A stretch of 64,000 nucleotides of DNA, from NCBI RefSeq assembly GCF_900167365.1, contig NZ_FUXL01000015.1:40786-104785 (forward strand), written 5' to 3'. The notes beneath the pieces were generated by a model, which was given only the letters and a program-made list of their open reading frames with translations, had not been told where the DNA came from and did no database searches. Each line of letters starts with the position of its first letter. Positions within the stretch are counted from its first letter, which is position 1. Of this stretch, positions 47,592 through 56,756 are shown one piece after another. Made by a program: the position numbers and the translations under genes. The stretch is from Consotaella salsifontis (GTDB lineage: Bacteria > Pseudomonadota > Alphaproteobacteria > Rhizobiales > Rhizobiaceae).

Positions 47592-48596
47592 ATGGAAGCC
47601 CTGGGTTCGCATTCCAGCCATCGCTCGATGTCAGGCGAGGAAAGAGCGTCTGTTCCGCTTCAGGAGAGCGGTGCGACGGGCTCGCGAACATCCCACATGC
47701 GCCTTGCCGTGGGCATCCCGACGATCGGCCGTCCTGCGATCGTGCGCGGCGCGCTGCGGGAACTGATGGATCAGACTCGGCTGCCGGATCTGGTGGTGAT
47801 CTGCGCGTCACGCCCGGAGGACGTCGAGGGTCTCGCGGCAGACCCGGCATCAACCCGCATAGTCTTCTCGACCCCGGGCGCCTCACGGCAGAGAAACGCA
47901 ATCATCGACGCGGCGAAGGATTGCGACGTGATCGTCTTTCTCGACGACGACTTTCTCATGCAGCCCGATTATCTCGCCGAGACGGAACAGGCGTTCCTCG
48001 GTGAGCCGGCACTGGTCGTAACGACGGGCACGGTCATCGCCGACGGGATCGGCGGCCCCGGCCTGGAGCTGGAGGACGGGCGCGTCTTGCTTGATGCCGA
48101 TCGAAAGCTGAGATCGACACGCCCGGCGACTGCTCAACCCCGGGACGCGCCAACCTTCTGCGGATACGGCTGTAACCTCGCTTTTCGTGTCGAGGTGGCG
48201 AACCGCCACGGCATTCGGTTCGACGATCGGCTGCCGTTCTATTCGTGGCAGGAAGACGTCGATTTCTCGCGACGGCTCGGCCTGCACGGCAAAATCGTGC
48301 GCCTTGGCCGAGCGCGCGGCGTGCATCTCGGCACCAAGGTCGGCCGAGGCTCGGGCGTCAGGCTCGGCTACTCCCAGATCGTCAATCCGCTCTACCTCGC
48401 ACACAACTCGCGAGGCCGGATCTATCCCTATGGCTATGCTCTCGTGCGGATCGTCCGCAACCTTTCCGCCAATCTGCTTCGGTCGATCCGCCCAGAGCCC
48501 TACATCGATCGGCGCGGACGGCTCCGGGGCAACATGACAGCACTCGGCGACGTCCTGCGAGGACGGTTGGAACCGGAAAGGGCGGCCGGCCTATGA
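47592..48596 (+). CDS. Glycosyltransferase family 2 (EPS)
   Basis: A 334-residue GT-A inverting glycosyltransferase. Motifs: RLAVGIPTIGRPAIVRGAL, the DDDF metal-binding site in VIVFLDDDFLMQPDYL, and the catalytic ED of FYSWQEDVDFSRRL. No membrane helix is evident. The N-terminal 35 residues before the domain are polar and variable; ATG at 47592 follows GAGGGA, while the Met just before the domain (at about 47697) is an alternative start. Its stop overlaps the next glycosyltransferase (ATGA). Confidence 0.88.
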   Translation: MEALGSHSSHRSMSGEERASVPLQESGATGSRTSHMRLAVGIPTIGRPAIVRGALRELMDQTRLPDLVVICASRPEDVEGLAADPASTRIVFSTPGASRQRNAIIDAAKDCDVIVFLDDDFLMQPDYLAETEQAFLGEPALVVTTGTVIADGIGGPGLELEDGRVLLDADRKLRSTRPATAQPRDAPTFCGYGCNLAFRVEVANRHGIRFDDRLPFYSWQEDVDFSRRLGLHGKIVRLGRARGVHLGTKVGRGSGVRLGYSQIVNPLYLAHNSRGRIYPYGYALVRIVRNLSANLLRSIRPEPYIDRRGRLRGNMTALGDVLRGRLEPERAAGL

Positions 48597-49732
48597 ACTT
48601 CGTTCTCAAGAAGGGGCCGGCATCGGCCCTCCACCGCGTCGCGAGCACGATATGGCTCGGTGCATGCCGACGCGCCGCCGCGTTCCACATCGCCCGCCAT
48701 CATCCGGTTCGCGACCTGTCGACCATTGCCATCGTCGCCCCGCTCGGCCGGCGAAACGGCATCGGTCAGGGCGCGCGGCTGCAATATGCGGCCTTCAAGT
48801 CGGCCGGCAGAGCCGTTGAACTCGTTGACGCAACCGCCGCCTTGCGCAATCCCATCGCGCGTGTTTCTCACGCTGCCGCCTCGGCTTATGTCTTCCATTG
48901 CGGTGGCCCGCAGACGGCGAATCTTCTCCATGCCGTTCTTCCAATGGCCGCACAGGCTTGGCGCATCGGATACTGGGCATGGGAGTTGTCCACCCCGCCC
49001 CAGGACTGGCGAGCCTTCGCCGGCATGGTGTCGGAGATATGGACGCCCAGTCGCTTCGCGGCAGACAGCTTGGCTCAGATTTTCGATCTTCCCATCCGCG
49101 TCGCGCCTCATTCGGTTCCGGTAAGCACGGCGCGCCGACGCAATGTCGCGGCGCCTTTCACCGTTTTGGTAATGGCCGACGGGCGATCCAGCCTTTCGCG
49201 CAAGAACCCCGGCGCTGCCATCGCCGCCTTCCGCAAGGCATTCGGCGACGATGCGAGGGCGCGCCTGTTCGTGAAGCTCAACGGCACGGGAAAGGACGTC
49301 GCCGGTCTGGCCGCTCAGGTCGAGAAAATGTCCAACGCGCGGCTGATCACGCGCTATCTCGGCGCGGCGGAACTCTCGGAGCTCTACCAGTCGACCGACG
49401 TGCTGCTCTCGCTGCATCGCGCCGAGGGGTTCGGCCTGCCGCTATTGGAGGCGATGGCGCACGGCATCCCCGTCGTCGCAACCGGCTGGTCCGGGAACCT
49501 TGAGTTTATGAGCTGCGCCGATAGCGTACTCGTCCCGTATCGCCTCGTTCCGGTGCGCGACGAAGCGAAAATCTACTCGAGTGGAACCTGGGCCGAACCC
49601 GACATCGAGGCGGCCGCGGCCGCCCTCCGGCGCCTGGCGGACGAGCCGAACCACTATTCCCGACTTGCCAGGGATGCCTACGCGGCGGCTCGGGCCGCCT
49701 ATCGTCGATCCATCGAGCTCTGCGCGGAGTAA
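48593..49732 (+). CDS. Glycosyltransferase family 4 (EPS)
   Basis: A 379-residue GT-B enzyme. The N-terminal domain includes APLGRRNGIGQGARLQYAAF and the acceptor-side GYWAWELSTPPQDW, a motif common in GT4 enzymes of EPS clusters; the C-terminal domain has SRKNPGAAIAAFRKAF, YQSTDVLLSLHRAEGFGLPLLEAMAHGIPVVATGWSGNLEF, with the E-x7-E donor site. ATGA overlap with the preceding GT2 gene fixes the start. Donor and acceptor are unknown. Confidence 0.88.
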   Translation: MNFVLKKGPASALHRVASTIWLGACRRAAAFHIARHHPVRDLSTIAIVAPLGRRNGIGQGARLQYAAFKSAGRAVELVDATAALRNPIARVSHAAASAYVFHCGGPQTANLLHAVLPMAAQAWRIGYWAWELSTPPQDWRAFAGMVSEIWTPSRFAADSLAQIFDLPIRVAPHSVPVSTARRRNVAAPFTVLVMADGRSSLSRKNPGAAIAAFRKAFGDDARARLFVKLNGTGKDVAGLAAQVEKMSNARLITRYLGAAELSELYQSTDVLLSLHRAEGFGLPLLEAMAHGIPVVATGWSGNLEFMSCADSVLVPYRLVPVRDEAKIYSSGTWAEPDIEAAAAALRRLADEPNHYSRLARDAYAAARAAYRRSIELCAE

Positions 49733-49831
49733 GGCCATGTCAGTTGCGAACTGCTGCCAAACCCTGCCGTCGAACGCCTCCACCGGGCGGCAACGGCCTG
49801 CCGCTGTTCGGCGACCGCGTGGGACCTTTGG

Positions 49832-50017
49832 TTACATCGCCAATGCCAACGCCACCACCAGCCAGAAGACGGCGCAGCCTGCAATCACCGCTATGCGGAC
49901 ACGACGGCCGGTCCAGAACGGGTCGTCCTCCGCCCCGCCGGACATCGCGGACCAGCGGCTCTCAGGTGCCGCACCATCGGCAATACCCTGCCTTGCTTCG
50001 ACGGGAGCTTCTTTCAT
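49832..50017 (-). CDS. Small single-helix membrane protein
   Basis: A 61-residue frame beginning MKEAPVEARQGIADG, polar and acidic for 38 residues, then RRVRIAVIAGCAVFWLVVALALAM, one C-terminal membrane helix after an Arg cluster. No family is recognised. The composition is protein-like and hydrophobicity is well placed, but the ribosome site is weak (GAGACGA) and the start could lie at 50110. It sits alone between a glycosyltransferase and the phosphopantetheinyl transferase, on the latter's strand. Confidence 0.45.
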   Translation of the reverse strand: MKEAPVEARQGIADGAAPESRWSAMSGGAEDDPFWTGRRVRIAVIAGCAVFWLVVALALAM

Positions 50018-50177
50018 CGGGTCGTCTCGTTCAGGCCCAAAGCGCGATGCTGAAATCCTGCATGTCTTTTGGACCACCGGCTTGCGGCAAAACGACGGCG
50101 TGAGGCGCATGGGGCGGACGTTTCGAGGGCCGGCAGGTCAAGTCGCGTCACTTTATCGCTTTATGGTTAATCCCTGG

Positions 50178-50903
50178 CTAACAATCGGGAAACGGTTGGC
50201 CGACGACGACCGCAACTTCCGTTCGCCGCAGACGCAACGCCACCTGCCCCCCGCCCGCATGGGCAATCGCGCCCACTGCCTTGCCATCGGCGAGGTCCAG
50301 ATGGATCAGCCGCCATCGCTCGAGGCCGCCATGGGCTGCGTCGATGCGCGTGAAGCGCGCATCCTCAGCAGGATCGAGCGACACGTCAAAAGAGGACAGC
50401 GGCATGGAAAGTCCCTGACCGGACGCCTTCACAAATGCCTCCTTGCGCGTCCATCCCAGAACAATGGCCCGTTCGCGCTGCGAAGCCTCCAGTCTGGCGA
50501 GGCTTTGCTGTTCAGCCGGCGAGAAGATCAGGCTCGCCAAGCTCTCCTCGAGCGGCCGCACGATTTCCACGTCGACCCCGACTTCCAGGGTCTGAGAGAC
50601 GGCGAGCACGGCGATTTCGCCGCTGTGGCTCAAGTTGAAGTGGGGCGCCGGTCGGTGCGGCAGCACGACCGACGGCTTTCCGAAGGCGTTCACGGTAAAC
50701 GCCAAGGCAGCCGGAGGCACGCCCAGTTCATCGCCAAGGATCATCCTGAGACGACCGCGCGCCACCGTGAAGCGCTGCCGATCCCGATCGAAAACGAAAG
50801 CCGCGCGCCGCATCAGTTCGCCGTCGCCAAGGTGACGAACGTGCTCGTCCACCAGATGGTCGGGCAGATCGAGCACCCAGGTCCAAATATCGATCCGCTG
50901 CAT
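50178..50903 (-). CDS. 4'-phosphopantetheinyl transferase, Sfp/Gsp type
   Basis: A 241-residue Sfp-type enzyme that moves 4'-phosphopantetheine from CoA to the active-site Ser of carrier domains. It shows the family motifs: R-RF-VARGRLR near 45-55, GKP (AFGKPSVVL), FNLSHSGEIAVLAVS, GVDVEIVRPL (Mg2+-binding Asp/Glu) and WTRKEAFVKASGQGL. The full length is Sfp-like rather than AcpS. Within this window its clients are the three PCP and one ACP domains of the NRPS/PKS operon, 5 kb away. ATG at 50903 gives the family N-terminus; a longer reading adds an Arg-rich stretch. Opposite strand to its neighbours, so separately transcribed. Confidence 0.92.
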   Translation of the reverse strand: MQRIDIWTWVLDLPDHLVDEHVRHLGDGELMRRAAFVFDRDRQRFTVARGRLRMILGDELGVPPAALAFTVNAFGKPSVVLPHRPAPHFNLSHSGEIAVLAVSQTLEVGVDVEIVRPLEESLASLIFSPAEQQSLARLEASQRERAIVLGWTRKEAFVKASGQGLSMPLSSFDVSLDPAEDARFTRIDAAHGGLERWRLIHLDLADGKAVGAIAHAGGGQVALRLRRTEVAVVVGQPFPDC

Positions 50904-51025
50904 GCTCCCATCCGCCTGTTCATGCGGTGGCCCGGCCCTTGCACCGATTGGCCTTCGGCGCCGCCTCTGCCATCCGGCGCTCACACCGCGAACCGCCCGT
51001 CGCCCTCCAGGACAGGTCGTCGATC

Positions 51026-53248
51026 ATGAACATATTGAACTCTTCCCTTCCCCTTCCGCAACGGGATCGTCCCATCCCGGCGCAAGACATGATCGACCTC
51101 AGTGGCTTGTTCCGCATCATCTGGCGAAGGAAAGGGACCATCGCCCTCGTCGTCGTCGCGACGGTCGCTCTGACCGGCACCTGGCTGCATTTCGCGACGC
51201 CGATCTACACCGCCTCCTCGTCGATCCTTCTCGATACACGCGAACAGCACATCACCAATGTGAAGGAAGTCGTGTCGGAACTTTCCGTGAGCAGCTCGGT
51301 CATCGCGGGTGAGGTTTCGGTCGTCATGTCCAATCTGTTGGTGGGCAAGGTCGTCGATCAGCTCCACCTCGTCGACGATCCGGAATTCGACCCTTGGATT
51401 CCACGTGCTCCCAGCTATGCCGACCAGGCGAAGGATCTACTGCGAAGAGCCTTTGCGGCCGTTGGGATTGCCGACCTGTGGCCACTAGAGGCCGATGACA
51501 GGTCTCGTCAGCCGGCCGCATCCAAAAAGGCCGAGGCGCGCCGCGTTGTCATCGAGGCCGTTCAAAACCATCTCAGCGTAAGACAGAGTGGCATTGCCTA
51601 CGTCATCGAGGTTTCATTCAGTTCGCCTGACCCGCTCACGGCGTCACGCGTCGCCAATGCCGTGGCCCAGCGTTACATACAGGACCAGATCGACGGCAGC
51701 CGAGAGGCGACCCGCCGCGCGGCTGTTTGGCTCGGCGAGCGCATCGAGGGGCTGAGGGTGCAGGTCGAAACGGCTGAGGTGGCCGTCGTGAAGCTACGCG
51801 CGCAGCAGGCGCGCGAAGAGGGTGGCGGCGTCGACGTCGTGACCCAGCAATTGAAAGAACTCAACAGCGCACTGGTCACAGCCAGCGCCGCCAGGGCCGC
51901 TGCGGATGCGCAGTACCGGCAGGTCGCGAACCTGCTCGAAACCGGCGGCGTTGAAGCGGCGTCGCGCGTCGTATCCTCGCCGCTCATCCTGACGCTGAGC
52001 CAGCAGAAGGCGGAACTCGAGCGCAACCTCGCCGAATTGTCGAAACGATATGGCGCGGCCCATCCGGAAGTGGTCAAGGTGAAGGCCGGTATTGGGGATG
52101 TCGAGCGCGCCCTTGAGCTGGAGGTCCAGAAGGCACAAGCCACCATGCGCAATGATCTAGCGGTGGCGGTCAAGCGCGAGACGCAACTGACCTCCGAGGT
52201 CGAAACGGCACAGGCTCGCCTGACGAAACTCGCGGAATCGTCCGTCCAACTGCGCCAGCTCGAAAGGTCGGCGGCTGCAACGGCCTCGGTCTACGAGAGT
52301 TTCCTTGCACGCTACAAGGAAACTTCCCAACAAGCCGATCTTGAGCGGGCCGGGGCGCGGCTCATTTCCGTCGCCGAGCCTCCGCGCGCCCCCTCGCATC
52401 CCCGCAAGAAGCTGATCCTGGCCCTCGCGGGCATCGCCGGCGGTGTTCTCGGGTTGGGTCTGGCGTTCGGTCTCGAGCTGTTCTCGACCGTGTTCCACAC
52501 GCCGGACGAACTACATGCCCGAACCGGTCTGCCTGTGCTTGCCGTACTGCCAGCGGTGCGTCGGCGCACGAACAAGCGATGGCTGGTTCGCCAGCTTGTC
52601 GCACGTCCCACCACCCGCTTCATCGAGGCCGCGCGCGATCTGCGCACCTCGTTGGCCCTGCTCCAGGGTGACGTCACGCCACAGGTAATCATGGTCACGT
52701 CGGCGCTGCCTGGCGAGGGAAAGTCCACCACGAGCATCACCCTGGCCTATCTCCAGCACGTCGCGGGGCATCGATCCGTCATCATCGATTGCAATCTGCG
52801 CCGTCCGTCCCTCGCCAAAATGTTCGGCGCGGACGACGCACCCACCATCGAGCCCTACCTGCGGGGGGAAGCGTCAATAGAAGACATCGTCTCGATCGAC
52901 CCAGCCACCGGCTTGCACCTCATCGCAGCCGCACCGCGTAAGAGCGTCGAGGACGAATGGTTGCACTCCAGCCGGTTGGGTGAGCTGATCGAGGTTTTGA
53001 GAGACCGATACGACTTCGTTATTCTCGATGCCGAGGCGACATCATCGACTTCGGATTCGCTGTTGCTGGCGCAGCGCGCGGATGCCGTGCTGGTTGTCGT
53101 GCGCAGTGGTCGGACCTCAGCCTCGGCGGTGCTGCATAGTCTCGACAGGCTTGAGGTTTCCCATTGCCAGATTGCCGGCACCGTACTCTCGCAAGCGCCC
53201 GCGAACGTGCGGACCGATTCCTTGAGGGGAGGCCGTCGCTTTGGTTGA
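51026..53248 (+). CDS. EPS chain-length/co-polymerase protein (GumC/ExoP/Wzc-like) with degenerate kinase motifs
   Basis: A 740-residue inner-membrane co-polymerase. A Wzz domain with a first helix (about 35-57), a long periplasmic coiled coil (about 210-430), a second helix (about 455-480) and a cytoplasmic BY-kinase-like domain (about 520-735). Walker A is good (PGEGKSTT, Lys566), but Walker A' reads IIDCNLRRP (second Asp replaced by Asn590) and Walker B reads ILDAEA instead of ILDTPP, and there is no C-terminal tyrosine cluster. It should set EPS chain length and couple to the export protein at 60812-62188; autokinase activity is doubtful. Its end overlaps the next glycosyltransferase by 8 bp. 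Confidence 0.9.
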   Translation: MNILNSSLPLPQRDRPIPAQDMIDLSGLFRIIWRRKGTIALVVVATVALTGTWLHFATPIYTASSSILLDTREQHITNVKEVVSELSVSSSVIAGEVSVVMSNLLVGKVVDQLHLVDDPEFDPWIPRAPSYADQAKDLLRRAFAAVGIADLWPLEADDRSRQPAASKKAEARRVVIEAVQNHLSVRQSGIAYVIEVSFSSPDPLTASRVANAVAQRYIQDQIDGSREATRRAAVWLGERIEGLRVQVETAEVAVVKLRAQQAREEGGGVDVVTQQLKELNSALVTASAARAAADAQYRQVANLLETGGVEAASRVVSSPLILTLSQQKAELERNLAELSKRYGAAHPEVVKVKAGIGDVERALELEVQKAQATMRNDLAVAVKRETQLTSEVETAQARLTKLAESSVQLRQLERSAAATASVYESFLARYKETSQQADLERAGARLISVAEPPRAPSHPRKKLILALAGIAGGVLGLGLAFGLELFSTVFHTPDELHARTGLPVLAVLPAVRRRTNKRWLVRQLVARPTTRFIEAARDLRTSLALLQGDVTPQVIMVTSALPGEGKSTTSITLAYLQHVAGHRSVIIDCNLRRPSLAKMFGADDAPTIEPYLRGEASIEDIVSIDPATGLHLIAAAPRKSVEDEWLHSSRLGELIEVLRDRYDFVILDAEATSSTSDSLLLAQRADAVLVVVRSGRTSASAVLHSLDRLEVSHCQIAGTVLSQAPANVRTDSLRGGRRFG

Positions 53249-54533
53249 TCAGAATGTGTGCCTGGACGGGCATGCCCTGCCCCTTCCCGCAACGTTGCGC
53301 GAAGCGCCGTCAGAGCGCGCGCTCCGACCAGAGCTCCAGCCTCCTGCGCGGCCAAGAAGCATCCCTGCGCGCGACAATCCCCGCCCTCGACGCATCGCTA
53401 TCGTGCATTATTGGCTGGTGGGCATGCGTGGCGGAGAGCGGGTCCTCGAAGAGATTCTGTCGCTTTTCCCGACGGCGGATCTCTTTACGCACGTTGCGAT
53501 CCGCGAAAACCTGTCGGAGGCGCTACGAAACCGCCCTATCACCGAAACGTTCATCGGCAGATTGCCATTCGCACGCAAGCATTACGCTAGGTTCCTGCCG
53601 CTCATGCCGTTGGCGCTGGAGGAACTGGACCTGTCCGGATATGACCTTGTCATCTCTTCGGAATCGGGACCGGCAAAGGGTGTCATCGCGCCCCCAGGAT
53701 CAGTTCACGTCTGCTACTGCCATTCGCCGATGCGCTATGTCTGGGATCAATATGGCGCCTATCGCCAGCAACTCGGACCACTCGGCCGCCTCGCCTTCAG
53801 CGTGACGGCTCACGGCCTGCGGACGTGGGATGTCGCCACCGCCGCCCGGGTGGACCAGTTCGTCGCCAACTCCGCCTTCGTAGCAGAGCGCATCCGCCGC
53901 TACTATAAGACTGAGGCCAAGGTCGTTCACCCGCCAGTCGAACTCAGCGCCTTCTCGCTGCCGCGCGAGCCCGGCACAGGCGATTATTTCCTGTTCGTCT
54001 CAGAGCTGGTCGGCTACAAACGCGCCGATCTCGTGGTCGAGGCATTCAACAGGCTGCGCCTCCCGCTCGTCGTGGTCGGCGATGGCAAGGAAGCGCCGGC
54101 GCTCGCCCGGCGAGCCTCGCCGAACATCTGTCTGACCGGTCGCGTATCCCAGGAAAGGCTGGTGGAGCTCTATCAGAACGCCCGCGCGCTGGTTTTCCCC
54201 GCGCTCGAGGACTTTGGAATCGTGCCGCTCGAGGCGATGGCATGCGGCGTGCCTGTCATCGCATATAGTCGCGGCGGCGCCCGCGAGAGCGTCGTTGCCG
54301 GAAAGACCGGATTGTTTTTCGACGAGCAGAACGCCGATGCCATCATCGACGCTGTGGAACGCTTCGAGACCCAGCGCGCGACGTTCGATCGGCGTCAGAT
54401 CGCCGCCCATGCGCAGAAATTCTCGCCGGAGGTGTTTCGCAAGCGGTTTCGCCAATGCGTGGATGGCGCCATTGCGCGAGCAAGGCGAAGAGATGCGGCA
54501 TCTACCGGCCGGACGGGCGTGTCTGCCGAATAA
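53241..54533 (+). CDS. Glycosyltransferase family 4 (EPS)
   Basis: A 430-residue GT-B enzyme. After about 50 variable residues comes RRIAIVHYWLVGMRGGERVLEEILSLFPTADLFTHV and later CYCHSPMRYVWDQY, GDYFLFVSELVGYKRADLVVEAFN and FPALEDFGIVPLEAMACGVPVIAYSRGGARESV. It is clearly a paralogue of the minus-strand enzyme at 56711-57925 (shared [18 protein letters not shown] and EDFGI-P-EA blocks). The TTG at 53241 is preferred because GAGGGGAGG lies 8 bp upstream inside the preceding gene; GTG at 53256 is possible. The 3' end overlaps the convergent glycoside-hydrolase gene by 32 bp. Confidence 0.87.
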   Translation: MVDQNVCLDGHALPLPATLREAPSERALRPELQPPARPRSIPARDNPRPRRIAIVHYWLVGMRGGERVLEEILSLFPTADLFTHVAIRENLSEALRNRPITETFIGRLPFARKHYARFLPLMPLALEELDLSGYDLVISSESGPAKGVIAPPGSVHVCYCHSPMRYVWDQYGAYRQQLGPLGRLAFSVTAHGLRTWDVATAARVDQFVANSAFVAERIRRYYKTEAKVVHPPVELSAFSLPREPGTGDYFLFVSELVGYKRADLVVEAFNRLRLPLVVVGDGKEAPALARRASPNICLTGRVSQERLVELYQNARALVFPALEDFGIVPLEAMACGVPVIAYSRGGARESVVAGKTGLFFDEQNADAIIDAVERFETQRATFDRRQIAAHAQKFSPEVFRKRFRQCVDGAIARARRRDAASTGRTGVSAE

Positions 54534-55515
54534 CCTCTTGGGCGGCGGCGAAGGCGGGCTTCTGCGGCCCTACCGTCCACTGTCCGCCGCTCCCCTTGAC
54601 CATGGAGACCACACCCATGCTCGCCTCGAAGCTCGGCGCCCAGTATGGCTCGTCGAACAGCTCGTAGATGAACGTCGCCTCGACATCATAGGCTTTGTTC
54701 AATTCGACCAAGCGTCGCATCATCGCGCTGAGGCCGGCGGCCTGGCCCTCCTTGCCGTCCTTATGGCTTCCCTGCGAATGGTTAAACTCCGTCACCCATA
54801 TGGGTTTGCCGTACCGAGCGAGGGTTCTGAAGGGAGTATCATCCTTGTACTCGTACATGTGCCACACCGTGATCTCCCAGGCGATGTGGTCTTTGGCGAG
54901 CCGCTCGAAAAAGCCGAGATGACCCCATCCGGCGGTTCCGATTGCCCGGCGAGCTTTGGGATTGGCTGCGGCGATGCCCTCCGATAGTCCACGCAGAACA
55001 GCAGCGACCTTGAGATAGCGGGGAGTGAAGTACTCTCCGGGTCCGACGCCGGCGGCCGGTCCCCATTCGCAGGGGTACTGCGTCCCATCATCCCGCATCT
55101 CGCAAGGCTGGATGATGGCATAGTTCTCCAACTCGTTGCCGAGTTCCCATATCTCGACATCAGGGAAGGCGCGGGCGAAGGCCTCCGCGAACGCGGCGCT
55201 CTGTGTCCGAAGCTGCTCGGCGGTGCTGCTCTTCAGGCGGACGGGTGGAATGAGGATGGGAAGGATGTCGATGCGGCGCTCCCGCGCGGTCTCCAGGAGA
55301 AACCGCAGCTTGTCGCGCTGATCGAGGCTGGTGACGTCGACCCGATAGGATGTTCCGCCAAGCTCATGGAGCTGCTCGATCTGCTCGGCATAGCTCAAAC
55401 CGGAATAGGCGGTGAACGGGTGCCCATTGGCGCCCCAGATCATCTCGGCCCACCCCACACATGGGAGCATGCCGAGGAGGAGCGCGGTAGCGCGAACCAC
55501 GATCTTTAAGGCCAT
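54502..55515 (-). CDS. Exported clan GH-A glycoside hydrolase
   Basis: A 337-residue secreted (beta/alpha)8-barrel glycosidase. Residues 1-23 form a signal peptide (AIVVRATALLLGMLPCVGWA-like, cleaved before EM). Clan GH-A catalytic acids are visible: acid/base Glu in WELGNELENYA and nucleophile Glu in KPIWVTEFNHSQ. It resembles GH39/GH5-like proteins often found in EPS clusters, where they trim or edit the polysaccharide in the periplasm. The exact family and linkage cannot be told. It is on the strand opposite the plus-strand glycosyltransferases and overlaps one of them tail to tail. Confidence 0.82.
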   Translation of the reverse strand: MALKIVVRATALLLGMLPCVGWAEMIWGANGHPFTAYSGLSYAEQIEQLHELGGTSYRVDVTSLDQRDKLRFLLETARERRIDILPILIPPVRLKSSTAEQLRTQSAAFAEAFARAFPDVEIWELGNELENYAIIQPCEMRDDGTQYPCEWGPAAGVGPGEYFTPRYLKVAAVLRGLSEGIAAANPKARRAIGTAGWGHLGFFERLAKDHIAWEITVWHMYEYKDDTPFRTLARYGKPIWVTEFNHSQGSHKDGKEGQAAGLSAMMRRLVELNKAYDVEATFIYELFDEPYWAPSFEASMGVVSMVKGSGGQWTVGPQKPAFAAAQEVIRQTRPSGR

Positions 55516-55640
55516 TGGATGCCGTCTCCCGGCTGTTCAGAGATCGGGAAGCCGACGTGCGATCACCCGCGAACGGTTGGACAACATCGGAGGCCGCCCG
55601 CACCTTGTAGGCGCAGGCGGCCCATCGGCGCGTGCCCTGC

Positions 55641-56756
55641 TCAGGGATGCAACGGAAAGAGCTCCTTTATCGTCGCATCATGTCCGTTCGGTAGTCCGTC
55701 GCGCACCTCGATTTCGTTGGGTGTCTCGCGTGCCAGATCGGCATGCACCATCATCCGGCAAAGCTCGCGGACTTCCACCAGGGGCCGCCAGCCGAGAACC
55801 TCCTTCGCCTTGCGTGGCGAGCCCAACAGCAGATCCACCTCCGCCGGCCGACGCAGCGCCTTCTGAATACGCACCAGAGGCCGGTTCATCGACGCGCAAA
55901 ATCCGACCTCGTCGTCGCCCTCGCCGCGCCACTCCAGATCGAGATCGGCCGCCGCAAAGGCCATCGTGGCAAAATCGCGCACGGTCGACGTCGTTCCTGT
56001 CGCCAGGACGAAGGTGTCGGGTTTCTCTGCCTGGAGCATCCGCCACATTCCCTCAACGAAATCTCCGGCGAACCCCCAGTCGCGTTTGGCATCCAGGTTG
56101 CCCAGAAAGAGCGTCGTCTGCAGGCCCGAGGCGATGCGCGCGACGGCCTGGGATATCTTGCGGGTCACGAACTCCGGCCCGCGCAGGGGCGACTCATGGT
56201 TGAACAAGATGCCGGAGCTGACGAACATGTCGTACGATTCGCGATAGTTGATCGCCGACCAATGGCCGAACAGCTTTGAGACGGCATAGGGGCTGCGCGG
56301 ATAGAACGGCGTGTTTTCATCCTGCGGAACTGCCTGGACCCGGCCGAACATCTCCGCCGAGGATGCCTGGTAAATCCGGATCCGCGGATTGACGATGCGG
56401 GAGGCCTCCAGCATCTGCAGGGCACCAAGCGCCGAGATCTGCGCCGTCGTCGTCGGCTCCTTGAAAGAAACGGCAACGAAGCTCTGGCCAGCCAGATTGT
56501 AGATTTCGTCGGGCTCGAAAGCGGCAATCGCCCGAATGTTGGAGCCGAGATCGGTCAGGTCGTGCTCGACCAGCGTCAGGTTCTCATGGGTGTCGACGCC
56601 GAGTTCCCGCAGCCGCCAGAAGGTCTGGGCGCTGGTTCGCCGATAGCCGCCGGCAACCTTGTAGCCTTTCGACAGCAACAGGCGCACCAGATAGGCGCCA
56701 TCCTGCCCTGTCACGCCTGAAACGAATGCTCTCTTGGCAGCGCTACCTTCGGGCAT
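55641..56756 (-). CDS. gmd: GDP-mannose 4,6-dehydratase
   Basis: A 371-residue extended SDR enzyme converting GDP-D-mannose to GDP-4-keto-6-deoxymannose, precursor of fucose, rhamnose or perosamine. NAD(P) loop [22 protein letters not shown] (with catalytic Ser/Glu) and [10 protein letters not shown] (Tyr-x3-Lys) are intact, with the GDP-binding NHESPLRG. Substrate is supplied by manC at 25029-26447. No reductase, epimerase or aminotransferase acting on the keto product is in the window, so the final sugar is unknown. GTGAGG precedes the ATG; the start lies 46 bp inside the upstream glycosyltransferase gene on the same strand. Confidence 0.93.
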   Translation of the reverse strand: MPEGSAAKRAFVSGVTGQDGAYLVRLLLSKGYKVAGGYRRTSAQTFWRLRELGVDTHENLTLVEHDLTDLGSNIRAIAAFEPDEIYNLAGQSFVAVSFKEPTTTAQISALGALQMLEASRIVNPRIRIYQASSAEMFGRVQAVPQDENTPFYPRSPYAVSKLFGHWSAINYRESYDMFVSSGILFNHESPLRGPEFVTRKISQAVARIASGLQTTLFLGNLDAKRDWGFAGDFVEGMWRMLQAEKPDTFVLATGTTSTVRDFATMAFAAADLDLEWRGEGDDEVGFCASMNRPLVRIQKALRRPAEVDLLLGSPRKAKEVLGWRPLVEVRELCRMMVHADLARETPNEIEVRDGLPNGHDATIKELFPLHP

